Source: Cylindrodendrum hubeiense (lineage: Eukaryota > Ascomycota > Sordariomycetes > Hypocreales > Nectriaceae). From it: a DNA stretch of 20,487 nucleotides. The position numbers and the translations under genes were made by a program. Positions 11,004-20,487 of the stretch are shown piece by piece (positions within the stretch are counted from its first letter, which is position 1; each line of letters opens with the position of its first letter). The notes under the pieces are model-generated. The model had not been told where the DNA came from. It did no database searches and worked only from the letters and a program-made list of their open reading frames with translations. The stretch spans positions 1 to 20,487 of the forward strand of contig JAANBB010000602.1 in the NCBI GenBank assembly GCA_014621425.1, in the 5' to 3' direction.

Positions 11004-13081
11004 ATGCCACCCTCAGCAAAACGGGCTCCGAGAGCCCGTCGCGATCCGCGCAAGGGTGTGGCCACCGCGCCCGCCGACCTCGAAGACTCGTCCCCAAGCC
11101 GCCCTGCAAAGCGTCGCAAGAAGGTACGTGGGAAACAACATGAATGCTGCTGACATGGCCCGTACTGGCTTTACTGACCCCGTCTCGGCAATAGATCCAC
11201 GACGACGACTCACCTCCCACCACCGACGACGACCAACTCGTGTCGCAGATCACTCAGCAGTTGAGGAACCAACCCGTTCAAGCCAGCAAAGACCACGCCA
11301 ATGCCATCCACGAGGCCAACGGAGACGGCGTCAAAGCCTACGCAAAGGTCGCAGCTCAGGACTGGACCTTCTACATCACAAAACTTACCGTCAACATCGG
11401 CCGCGCACCCGAGATATCAAACGCCGGCGCGGGTGGCAGTGGCGACAACGAGGATGAAGATCAAGTCCATATCGACCTGGGCCCCAGCAAGATGGTGTCG
11501 CGTGAACACGCCACCATCAACTTCGACTCCAAGGACGAGAAGTGGTTTCTCCGTGTCAAGGGCCGCAACGGCGCCAAGGTCGACGGCCAGCCCCTCACGG
11601 TCGGCGTCGCACACCCCCTCACCAGCGGCGAGGTCATCGAGATTGGAAATGTCGAGATGATCTTTGTGCTCCCGTCAGAGATCAGCCCTTTGCACGTTCA
11701 CTCGACCTTTCTGCAGCGCTGTGGACTCAGTGTTGAGACACCTCAGGCTCGATCTTCTCGTCGACAACCCCTCATCGCCCCGGCACCTCCCGAGTACAAA
11801 CGACCAGGCACACCGCCGTCTGCCCAGAGCATGCGCACATCCCATACAACACCCGCCGCCAGCACCCCGGCCGTAATGGTGGGTGCCAACGGCGCCGACC
11901 TCAGCCAGGATGAGAACCAGCATATCAAGCCACAGTATAGCTACGCCCAGATGATCACCCAGGCCATCTTGAATGCCCCTGATGGTAAATTGAATTTGAA
12001 CGGCATATACACCTTCATCATGAGTAGTTACTCATACTACCGCCACCAGCAAGCCGCAGGTTGGCAGGTGAGTTCCTTCACACACCCAACGGGGCTGATA
12101 TCGTGTGTGCTAATAATAGCCAGAACTCAATCCGACACAACCTGTCGCTGAACAAGGCGTTCGATAAGATTGCCCGGTCTACTGATGAGCCGGGCAAGGG
12201 CATGAAATGGCAGATCGTCGCCGAGGCCCGCGAAGAGATGGTACGGAATGCGTACAGGATCGGTCGTGGAGGTCACCGAGGATCCTCGGCTCCATCCTCA
12301 CCGAGTCAGCTCAGCTACATCACACATGGACCTAGAGATATGGCATCCAGAGAACCTACGTCCGCTCGTAAACGTCGAGGCTCACCTCTAGGATCACCAC
12401 CCCCCAGACCCTCTCTCCTCATCGCCCAGTCGACTCCTGACAGACCATCCGACCGATCCCTAGGCAGGAGTGCGACACTCACGGCTGATGGCAGTCCGCT
12501 TCCCCGTCCTAGAAAGACCGCGGGAGCGGATTCATCCTTCTCAGCCTACCACCCTCAGTCGCCTACTCTCACATCTTCCTATCTCCAAGAAGATGGGACG
12601 TCATTCGTGACGCCCGCACCCCCGAGAGTGCACCCAAAGCTCGCCCCCCCGAGCACAGCGCAGCGGCCCAGCCAGCACATGCCAACGAGCTCCCCCGCGC
12701 CATTCTGGAAGTATGCGGATATTGGTAGCACCCCGCTGAAGCCCTTGGGCCTGGGCCCATATGAATTGAGCCCATCCAAACCTGGAAGTGGGTTTGGAGG
12801 TGGATTGCCGCCACAGAGCAGCAGCCCTCCTCGAGGAAACAAATCCCCTCCCAGCAGTCCGTCACGACCGCAGAAGTCCAGCCCACAGCCAATCGCCGAT
12901 CCTGGTGAAGCCGAAGAAGACGAAGGCTTTGATTTAACCAAGTAAGTTCGGACTTTCAAACATAGGCTCATCTACGTGGCACTAACATGCTTGCACCAGG
13001 GGATTCCAGAGCATCGGATCCTACCACGCTCCGGTAGGAAGGGGTGCTTCCATTGCAAGCGCCTTGAAAGGTCGCAATTGA
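11004..13081 (+). CDS. FHA plus fork-head transcription factor (Fkh1/Fkh2 type)
   Basis: There are four exons, 11004-11123, 11195-12067, 12124-12941 and 13000-13081, giving 630 residues. Introns are 71, 56 and 58 nt with GTACGT, GTGAGT and GTAAGT donors. An FHA phosphothreonine-binding domain spans about residues 97-202, with the conserved GR (109-110), SxxH (Ser142, His145) and NG (165-166). A fork-head DNA-binding domain starts at KPQYSYAQMITQAIL (about 285). Its recognition helix NSIRHNLSLNKAF (332-344) begins exactly after intron 2. This domain pair is that of yeast Fkh1/Fkh2, which control G2/M genes, silencing and replication timing. An N-terminal basic run (AKRRKK) may be a nuclear localisation signal. 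The long C-terminal part is Ser/Pro-rich with many SP/TP sites, suggesting CDK phosphorylation, and ends SIGSYHAPVGRGASIASALK after the last intron. Which yeast paralogue it matches cannot be told. Confidence 0.93.
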
Positions 13082-13686
13082 TGCTGAAATAACGACAACG
13101 ATGACGACGACGATGATGACGAGAGGGTGTTCTGACTGTATACTGAAAGTATACTACGTAGCCTTTGCGTTATGTATCAACAAAGTGGCCTAAATACGTC
13201 ACGTTTTCCCTCGATAGACGAGGCGGAACAAAGAAGAACTGTGTTTCTGTAACCTTGACATGGACTTGGGTGGTTTGTGACTGTGTGACCTTGGCTTGTT
13301 GGTCTGTGTCTCAACGATCTCCCATTAACAAAGCTGCCAACTTTGTGATCATCTGGAATGGCTATTCAACAACGACTGATCCGAGATCGTGCTTGCATCG
13401 ACAGGATTGCTCAAAGTTAACCAATATTGGTATTGGAGTGAAGATATTCCTCTGGTGGTTCTAGCCTTTTGTAGCTACCCGTACAATATGCAAACGCGCC
13501 TATGTAGATGCAAATGTATGACCGCTCCCCATCCGCCCACCATCCCAAGACCAACGCCAGGGGCCGTCTCCATTCAGAACCATCCGCCGCATTATACATG
13601 TACAATTCCTACTTTTACACAGCAGTGTGCAAATCCCGATCGCACAACAGCATCATGAGTCAAGGTGAGGTAGCATGCTGATGTGC
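13082..13686. other. Convergent intergenic region, no gene seen
   Basis: This 605-bp gap lies between the 3' ends of the fork-head gene (+) and CLU1 (-). Just after the fork-head stop there is a short GAC/GAT-rich stretch (about 13093-13122). The 10-bp palindrome CCAATATTGG lies at 13421-13430. The region is AT-richer than the genes. Short frames on both strands are not convincing. Confidence 0.6.
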
Positions 13687-16600
13687 TTATCGAGCCGCCT
13701 GGCCTCGCCTCTTGGGGTTTCCTCGACTAGGTCGCTTCTTAGAGGACTTGGTCGTCTGGTCGCCGCCCTCGATGAACTTGATGAGCTCGTCGATGCTGCG
13801 GGAATCGATCTGTGATCCCTGAGCGTTACCGCCTTGGGGAGCAACGGAGGCAGCCTGGGCTGGGGATGCAGTCGTGTTGAATCGGATTCCAGATCGGATT
13901 CGTCGCTCCTGAACGTCCTTGGCGTGCTTAGCGATGGAGACGGCATTCTGCGTAAGCTGCTCCAGCCAGCTCTCCGCCTCCTTGGTGTTCTTGTCTTCAG
14001 GGCCAAGCTCGGCCAGGAAGACGTTGTACGACTCGCGCATGCGGCTGACAGCTGCCTTAGAATCATGGTCCAGAGCGAGGGCCTGCGCAAGCTGGAACAG
14101 CAGAGTGGCTGAGTTGACTGACTGCTTGCCAAAGACCGACTCGCACACGCGCAGGGACTCCTCGAACCAGAGTCGAGACTCGTGATAGGCCTTGAGGTGC
14201 TGCAGCATCACTGCGGCGTTGTTGATGGTAGTGATGGAGTCGGGATGGCCAGGTCCGTAGATGATCTTCCACATCTTCAGAGCATGCTTGGAGTAGACCA
14301 GGGCGCCCTTGCTATCGCCGACTTGGTGGAGGAATAGGCTTAGGTTGAGGTAATTGAGAAGGGTCTCAGACGAGTCCACACCGACGGTCCTTTCGGCGAC
14401 AATGATGGCCTTCCTGGCAAGCTCCACAGCAGCCTCCTTGTCGTCAAGCTGGTAGTAAAGCATCGAGAGGCTGTTGTAGACTCTGGCAACCTCCGGGTGC
14501 AGGATCCCATAGATTTGCTCGTGCAGGGACAGAGATTCCAACAGGAGCTCCTGGCCAAGCTTCTTCTGATTCTGCATGATGGAGATGCGACCGGCTTCGA
14601 GAGCCTCCTCAGCGAGTGCGCTCCTGGGGCACGAGTCCTTGATCAGGGGCACCATGTCGATAACGTCGTCAGCGCTGAACGTGTGGATGTTGATCGGGGC
14701 GGCAACAGCCGGAGGAGGCGATTCACGGCCCTTCTTCTTCTTCTTCTTGGACTCGCCATTAGCCTGACCGTTGGTGACGGGTTGGACGGGCTTGGCAGGG
14801 ATCTTTGCGGCCGAGTCATCGGCCGAAAACGAGTAATCCCGGGCCTGGACTTGGATACCAAGCCTCAAGCACACTTCACGGAGAAGCTGGGTAGGTCGAA
14901 CCTGCGAGGACCACTGCTGGTCCAGCTTATACCTGAAGCGCTTGAGGATGTGCTCCTCGATGCTCGTGCGCAAAATCTCGGGCGTAAGCTTCTCGAAAGA
15001 CCAATCCGCATCAGTGTAGAGGATACGCAGCTCGGGGTCGACCTCAGCAACAGGCTTGGAGTTGAATCCTTGGCCGAGAAGGCAGTTGAGCAGGTGAGAA
15101 ATACAGGCGGGGATGGCCGGAACGGGCATATTACGCAGGTACACCGCAGCGACATGCTTGAAGGACCGGGTGACCATGTCCTGAACACAGATGTCCCGCA
15201 GGCATTGAAGCCTTCCGTTGTTGCTGAGCTCGGCAACCTTGCCTAGGTAGCGCACGTTGATTCCGCGCTTGTGTAGAAGTCGGCTAAGCGACTGGCCATC
15301 CATGGGGAAGCTGATATCGGACTCAGAGAGCTCACGCAACAAGCCAGGGATCACTTGCTCACGCAGATATGTGCCTGCTGCCCTGACCTCGGCCTCATCG
15401 GCGACAAACTCAGCCTTCTCGGCGTCTGTTTGCGGGGTCTGGCCGCTGAAAGCATCGGGGTTGAGAGCAAATCGGAAGTCGGAGAGGTCGGGCTGAGCCT
15501 TGTCGGCCTTTGCTGCCTTTTCGGCCTTCGCCGCCTTTTTGCTCGTGGCCTTGGCGGGTTTCTCCTTTTCCTCATCACTGTCTTCATCGCTAGATTCGTC
15601 GCTGTCTTCGTCACTCTCTTCATCACTGTCTTCGTCGCTGGAATCTTCTTCCGCAGTCTTCGCGGCCTCGCTTCGGCGGGCAAGTTCCTTGTCCACCCAC
15701 TCCTTCATTCTATACCGTCCAAAGGAGTCAACGAGTTCCGGTCGCAGGACAGTCATCCGGTGGGGATACTCGGCGGCACCCTCACCCTCACCAACTTCAT
15801 CCAGCCAGGCGATATCCAGGGGAGTAATTCTGTAGAGATCCAGGACGTATTTACGTCCATCAGTTCCCATCAACCCCTTAGTTTCAACACTTGCCTCCAA
15901 GTCAAATCTTTTGCCATCCTTGTCCCAGACGGGGTGCTTCTTGACCTTGAGTGCCTTGGACAACTGGGCGAACCCAGCGGCGAACCGTTCGTCGGCAGCG
16001 ACAATGTCCTTACCATCGACGGCGCCGTAGTCGATCTGATTCTCACCGGGGTCACGCTGCTTGAAAATTCCAGGCACAATGCTCTGGCCAACAATACGCT
16101 TTCCGATATAATCAACGACGATGGTAGCCGGAGTGAAGAGACCCTCGATGTCGAGCTGGTTCACCAGCTTCACGCCAGCCACGTCCTTGCCGGTGGCGAC
16201 TCGGGCGGCCTCATCGCCGCCCTCGGAAGTGAAAGTGCCGACACCGTCGGCACCGAATGAGAAGAAGATGTTGTTGTAGACAAAGATCTGGGCATCTCTG
16301 CACTCGGTAGGGTTAAGCGGGGCAATCTCGCCACGAGCAACCATGACGGCGCCCTTAGTGGCCGCGTCATTGTAGTCGGCGAACAGCTTAGACACAAGAC
16401 GCTCCCGGAAAACACGATCTTGAACAGTGTCCCGAGGAAGCTCCTTGGCCGACTGAAATTCCTCGTTCCAGTCCCGTAGAGTATCTGTGTTCTCAACTCC
16501 AGCGAGAAGGTATGTCTCCTGGGATCGTGTGGAGTCGGGAAGATGTGTGCAAAGGGAGGATGTAGGGGCTGGCACCGCCCAAGGTGAGGCAGGGACGGCG

Positions 16601-17696
16601 TTGGTGATCTGGAAAGTGGCCAGGGGATCCCTTTGGTTGTTGTAATCCTGGAGCTTTATGAAGGATTCGGCGAAGGAGGGAGAAATGTTGTCGATTAGGC
16701 TGAGCAGAGAGTGGGAGGATTGGCCCTTGGGCGCTGGCCTAGGCAAAGGATCAAACTTTGCGTTGGATGACTTGTTGATAAAGAAGCCCGAGACGTGGGA
16801 TGTGATTTGATATTGCTCGCCCTCGGTGGTGGTAACAATGAGGTACAGCAGATGGCCGCGCTGCCTCAGGTTGGGAGGCGGGGGGTTCCAGGGCGACAGG
16901 GCGATGGATTTCACCGTCTTGGGCGCGGGGTCGGTCTCCTTGGGAATAAGGTTGGTCAGGGAGGGGATGGCCTGGAAATCGTAGTCCTTGATGGGCAGCT
17001 CAGCGGAGGCAGCCTCGTCGTTGTTCGCCTGGGCTTCGTTGGCGACAGTCTCGAAGAGCGAGAGACCGGGGAGCACACCCTGGGAGGTTTCGGAGCGGTT
17101 ACCGGCGGCACCAATGAGCTCTCGGATGCGGACGAGATGAATGCGAGCCTCCTTTTCGGTGTAGGGGTCTTGGACCAGGTGGAACTCGGGGTTGGGGCCC
17201 AGCTCAGGGATCTCGGCGAGAGGGATGAAGTCATTGATGCGTTCGCCGTTGTACTCGAGGTGGAAGCACGTGTACTGGAAAGCGGCGGGCAGGTCGATGA
17301 CGGACTGGCGAACCTCGTGAACCTGTTCCTGGGACGACACCTATACGATTGCATGAGCATGGGCAACACCGACTGGGGCGAGGCGGAGCGGGCTCACCAT
17401 GATCTGCATCTTGTCGGACTTTGCATCCGGCAGGATGATGGTGAGGTTGAGCAGAGCTGGCGATGATTCGCATTAGAAGGCAGTCGAGACAGGACAGTGC
17501 CGGCAACAATTACCTTCAGCTCCCGCATCGACATCGGGAGCGGGCATGGTGTTCTCCAGCTCCTCGCTCGCGGCGGCTGCAGCATCGATCAGCTCCCGGT
17601 CGACGGCATTGACGGGGGTGGCGGATGTGGGATGTGGGAAGCTCGGGTTTATTACTTACCTGGCGCAGCAGCTGGAGGGACAGGGTCGGAGGCCAT
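13687..17696 (-). CDS. CLU1: Clustered mitochondria protein Clu1/Tif31
   Basis: Exons are 17696-17660, 17576-17514, 17456-17398 and 17340-13687, giving 1270 residues, normal for the family. Clu proteins are cytosolic; they bind mRNAs of nuclear-encoded mitochondrial proteins, keep mitochondria dispersed and associate with eIF3 in yeast. The ubiquitin-like CLU N-terminal domain is split by introns: NLTIILPDAKSDKMQIM, then VSSQEQVHEVRQSV, with DPYTEKEARIHLVRIRELI after it. The central CLU domain spans about 350-590 (DAQIFVYNNIFFSFG, FTPATIVVDYIGKRIVGQSI). An acidic Ser/Asp/Glu tract lies at about 616-647 and a Lys/Ala-rich stretch follows. An eIF3-p135-like region spans about 665-870, a six-Lys run lies near 920, and TPR repeats cover about 958-1183 (ARVYNSLSMLYYQLDDKEAA, NYLNLSLFLHQVGDSKGAL). 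The basic tail ends RRGQAAR. Introns are 83, 57 and 57 nt. Confidence 0.94.
15569..15652 (-). repeat. Degenerate acidic-codon repeat within CLU1
   Basis: Minus-strand GAC/GAA/AGC-type codons repeat in short imperfect units and encode alternating Ser, Asp and Glu (pattern SDEDSDEESDEDSD and similar). The run joins the CLU domain to the Lys/Ala-rich linker. Such tracts vary in length between species and are likely disordered, possible casein kinase II targets. Confidence 0.85.
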
Positions 17697-18224
17697 TTTT
17701 GGGAGCAATTAGAATGGAGAAACTAAACGGAGAAGGAGACAAGGTGGCACAGAAGAGAGGGAAAACCAGGCATGGGACATGCACTGGCGATGACAGGCAA
17801 ACAATTCAAATGACTTGGTCTGTTAAATGTCAAGATGGAGAGCGGTGGGCGAGAGGAGAGAAAAAAATTGCTACTTTTGCTCACGGCAATGCGGGACGTG
17901 GTGGGTAGGCAAGTAGCCGGAGGGGGGGACCCTGGAGCAGCCGGGATACCTCCCGTAGCCTGCCAGGCTCGCAGGTGCGCTTGGTACCCCCCGGGTATCC
18001 CCGTGAGCCGCATTCCCGCTGGACGGCCGGCTAACCCCAGGAATTGGAAAAGCCCCTAGCCCAAGAGAGGAAGAAAGTAAACAGTCAACCGTCACCTCGC
18101 CGTAAATACATCATTCATCACCGCTCGACATCTCCTACAAGCTATACCAACGCCGATGATTCATTCGCATTGCTTCTGCTCACTGCAGTAAACTTACTCT
18201 CCAGTGTTTTACTCGGCATTTTCA
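17697..18224. promoter_or_regulatory. Shared divergent upstream region of CLU1 and the unrecognised gene
   Basis: This 528-bp gap lies between divergent start codons. It contains one GGTACC (17983-17988). A pair of inverted 8-bp arms GGGATACC (17943-17950) and GGTATCCC (17994-18001) encloses a smaller inverted repeat, AGCCTG-C-CAGGCT (17957-17969). No TATA box or RNA gene is recognised. Confidence 0.5.
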
Positions 18225-20487
18225 ATGATGGAGACAATATGCCCCTTCCCCTCGCCGTCGGCGCACAAGATGCTGGCCGACCGAGGCCGCCTCCAGTCCA
18301 AGGACGACCTTCAACCGTGGACCGCCGCTCGATGCCACCGACTTCTTCGTCAATTACAATGCCGTCTTGGGACCCTGCGGAAACTGGTCCATGAGGCTCG
18401 GCAGCAGCAGCCGGCAACGAGAAACACAACCAAGCGAGCTAGCTCTCACGAGGAGCGCACGAGACCACCGAAGCGCACCCGCTACACATACGCACAACGT
18501 CGATCGGCTTCGTCGCACCCTACGATTACGAATCCCTCTTTTACGACGCCTCCCCGGAAGGTCCGCACGCTTGGAACGATGAACTTGGGACATTGCTCGC
18601 CAGCCTCCGAGCGGGTTGACTTTTCCACGCCCATGCTCCGCAGGGTCTGCCTCCAACCCGGTGCGTCCAGCTGCTCGCCGAAGAGAGACAACACCGCAGG
18701 TTCAATGTCATCGCCCCTAGTCGCAGAATTGCACTCGCTCCGCCGACTGGCTCCCGAGGGTCACTATCGCATATACGAAGCCATCTTTGGCTGGCTCAGT
18801 GGCCTACTACGATCAACCGAGACCAGGACACCGACACCGCACCCAAAGAGTCTACTTGGCATGTGCTTGCGCAAAGTGCCCACAGCTTTGGCTGAAATCG
18901 AAACATGGGACCGAAAAGTTGCTGAGGAGAACGGAACCAAGTCCGTATGGGACTCGTCCAACGCCTCTGTCGAGCTTTATGGGCAGCTCGAGACATTTGG
19001 CGCAGCCGGGATGGGATGGAAGCCGTTGAGACTAGTCGTCCGCGCACACGCATTATCGATCCTGGTCGAGGCTGTATCCGAAGGGTTGTTCGAGCCCGAA
19101 TTCGTGCGCCTGCTGGCTGAGCTTTACCTGAGCTTCAAATGCGCCCCGGACGCCGCTACGATTGTGTCGAGCCTGCCATCTCAACTAGCAGGGCCAAAGA
19201 GCTCGCGGAGCACGCTTGACGAAACTAGCAAGCTCAAACCACTTACCGTCATCGTGAAAAGCTTGCAGGGAACGAGCAGACCCGGAGCCTCATTTGATTG
19301 CCTCTCAAACTTCATCAAGAGCGGAAAGCTGCCACTGGCATGGGCATACACAAAAGGGTTTCGGGGAGTATGGACAGCAACTTTGGAAGCCCTGGCTACA
19401 AGCAGACCGGAACCATCAGCTATTGGGTTTATATGCACGTTGATGGAGCGGCTTTTGGCACACAAGGGAATGGACGAATCGTCGAAAGACAGCACAAAGA
19501 AACAGGCCCTGGTTAGCGTGGCTGCCGGATTGACTGCGACGGCTGTGACACTAGGAAACGGGCCGGGTGTCGACATAAGCTCAAGCAGAAGGTCGGCCGC
19601 CAGGCGGATGATGCATGTCCTAGATCGCTGCATCAGCCATTTGCAGCGAGAGCGCACAGCACCGAGCGACGGAGGTCTGTTCGTCTTGGTCATGGCCCGA
19701 TATATCGCCATGGCTGAGAGCAAATATGTTGACCCGGCAGTGCGGAGACAAGCAGAGGAGGAGTTTAGACAACTGGTGGCCGACGACGACGATGTCTCAT
19801 CGCAGACACAGTATCGGCAGGCGCTGTTTTTGGCGTCGTCCATCGCGCGGTACCGAGGGCGGGCATGCAGCATAGCGTGCCATGATATTCTGTCGGAGAT
19901 TTGCAGTATGCTCGATGACCTGGGGCTCCCTGATTGGTTCTGCAGGGGATTGAGGATGGATGGGGCTTTTCTTTTGGCACAGGAAACAAATGACCTGAGA
20001 GACCTTGCATTTGCAGAACAACTTCCTGCAGCAAATAGAGAGACTGCTGGAGCCCGCACCGTCTTCTCGGGCTGGCGATGGGAGGAGGGCATAAGCGAGT
20101 GGGTGCTTCCAAGCCCGAGATCTAAGGCCCGATACGGCGGTGGCGAAAGTTTAGCAGGAGAAAGTGTGAGCGCGGAGGAAACGGGGGGAAACCCAACCCC
20201 GGGCCGGCGAGGGCGGGAGTGGGGCCGCAACTGGGCCCGGGTGGCGGAGGGAGGGAGCCGGAGACGAAGCGGAGGGAGTGTCAGCAAGGGAGGGAGAAAC
20301 ACAAACAGTCACATTGGCAGCGACGACGACGACGACGGCGACGGCGATAGCGACGGGCAAAGCGAAGACGTGGAGGACAGTGGGGATGAACTCAGCGGCG
20401 AGTGGGATGATGTGTCCGGCATTTGTGGGCTCGGACTGGGGAATGCGACCAGCGGCGCCAGGACCAGCATTGTCGGCAGCGATGGCG
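18225..20487 (+). CDS. Unrecognised large protein, truncated by the right edge
   Basis: One frame stays open from an in-frame TAA at 18189 to the end of the window. It gives at least 754 codons from the first ATG (18225; a second ATG follows directly) with no intron. The protein begins MMETICPFPSPSAHKMLADR, then a charged basic stretch (PPKRTRYTYAQRRS, likely nuclear localisation). From residue about 160 it is mainly helical: LHSLRRLAPEGHYRIYEAIF, WKPLRLVVRAHALSILVEA, FIKSGKLPLAWAYTKGFRG. A Trp-rich block FSGWRWEEGISEWV comes near residue 615-630, and a Gly/Arg/Ser then Asp-rich disordered tail follows to the edge. I cannot assign a family. The composition suggests a nuclear, helical-repeat-like protein conserved in filamentous fungi, but that is inference. 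It is divergent from CLU1, and the stop codon lies beyond the window. Confidence 0.82.
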   Translation, partial: MMETICPFPSPSAHKMLADRGRLQSKDDLQPWTAARCHRLLRQLQCRLGTLRKLVHEARQQQPATRNTTKRASSHEERTRPPKRTRYTYAQRRSASSHPTITNPSFTTPPRKVRTLGTMNLGHCSPASERVDFSTPMLRRVCLQPGASSCSPKRDNTAGSMSSPLVAELHSLRRLAPEGHYRIYEAIFGWLSGLLRSTETRTPTPHPKSLLGMCLRKVPTALAEIETWDRKVAEENGTKSVWDSSNASVELYGQLETFGAAGMGWKPLRLVVRAHALSILVEAVSEGLFEPEFVRLLAELYLSFKCAPDAATIVSSLPSQLAGPKSSRSTLDETSKLKPLTVIVKSLQGTSRPGASFDCLSNFIKSGKLPLAWAYTKGFRGVWTATLEALATSRPEPSAIGFICTLMERLLAHKGMDESSKDSTKKQALVSVAAGLTATAVTLGNGPGVDISSSRRSAARRMMHVLDRCISHLQRERTAPSDGGLFVLVMARYIAMAESKYVDPAVRRQAEEEFRQLVADDDDVSSQTQYRQALFLASSIARYRGRACSIACHDILSEICSMLDDLGLPDWFCRGLRMDGAFLLAQETNDLRDLAFAEQLPAANRETAGARTVFSGWRWEEGISEWVLPSPRSKARYGGGESLAGESVSAEETGGNPTPGRRGREWGRNWARVAEGGSRRRSGGSVSKGGRNTNSHIGSDDDDDGDGDSDGQSEDVEDSGDELSGEWDDVSGICGLGLGNATSGARTSIVGSDG

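Noticed and set aside
14497..15246. 249-codon open frame antisense to CLU1
   Set aside because: It is a shadow of the CLU1 coding frame. The apparent amino-acid pattern follows from CLU1 codon bias.
15355..16260. 301-codon open frame antisense to CLU1
   Set aside because: It lies wholly inside the strongly supported CLU1 exon on the opposite strand. Its composition mirrors the CLU1 codons, and it shows no family motif of its own.
19181..20302. 373-codon minus-strand open frame at the right edge
   Set aside because: It overlaps the plus-strand frame 18225-20487, which is longer, open to the edge, and has a more protein-like pattern. The minus product is Ser/Pro/Arg-rich without motifs.

Overview
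This window is nuclear DNA of a filamentous ascomycete (Pezizomycotina, probably a Sordariomycete). The main evidence is eight eukaryotic genes with short introns of about 50-90 nt. These have fungal splice signals: GTAAGT/GTGAGT/GTATGT-type donors and CTAAC/CTGAC branch sites just before a YAG acceptor. Several products have clear fungal counterparts (Pho85, Dml1, Pap1, Fkh1/2, Clu1/Tif31). Intergenic DNA carries the GGTACC/TACCTA-type repeats often seen in such genomes. I see no rRNA, tRNA, transposon, CRISPR array or bacterial-type operon.

Layout, left to right: (1) first coding exon of a PHO85-type cyclin-dependent kinase on the minus strand, running off the left edge; (2) a four-exon septin-like GTPase (1019-3056, +) with a degenerate G3 motif and a C-terminal hydrophobic segment; (3) a two-exon peroxiredoxin-like AhpC/TSA protein (3666-4378, -); (4) DML1/misato (5032-6727, +), four exons; (5) poly(A) polymerase PAP1 (7390-9536, -), at least four exons, including an intron best explained by a GC donor; (6) an FHA plus fork-head transcription factor of the Fkh1/2 type (11004-13081, +), four exons; (7) CLU1/TIF31 clustered-mitochondria protein (13687-17696, -), four exons; (8) an unrecognised intronless reading frame (18225 to the right edge, +) of at least 754 codons.

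The eight genes alternate strictly in strand (- + - + - + - +). They form four divergent pairs that share upstream regions of about 0.5-1.5 kb and three convergent pairs whose stop codons are all about 600-660 bp apart. The genes are mostly housekeeping and do not form a pathway cluster, although DML1 and CLU1 both affect mitochondrial distribution. I found no new multi-gene system. The points most worth a second look are the non-canonical PAP1 intron and a possible second, frame-neutral PAP1 intron; the diverged septin-like GTPase; the uncharacterised right-edge protein; and GGTACC palindrome-rich repeats in three of the four shared promoters.
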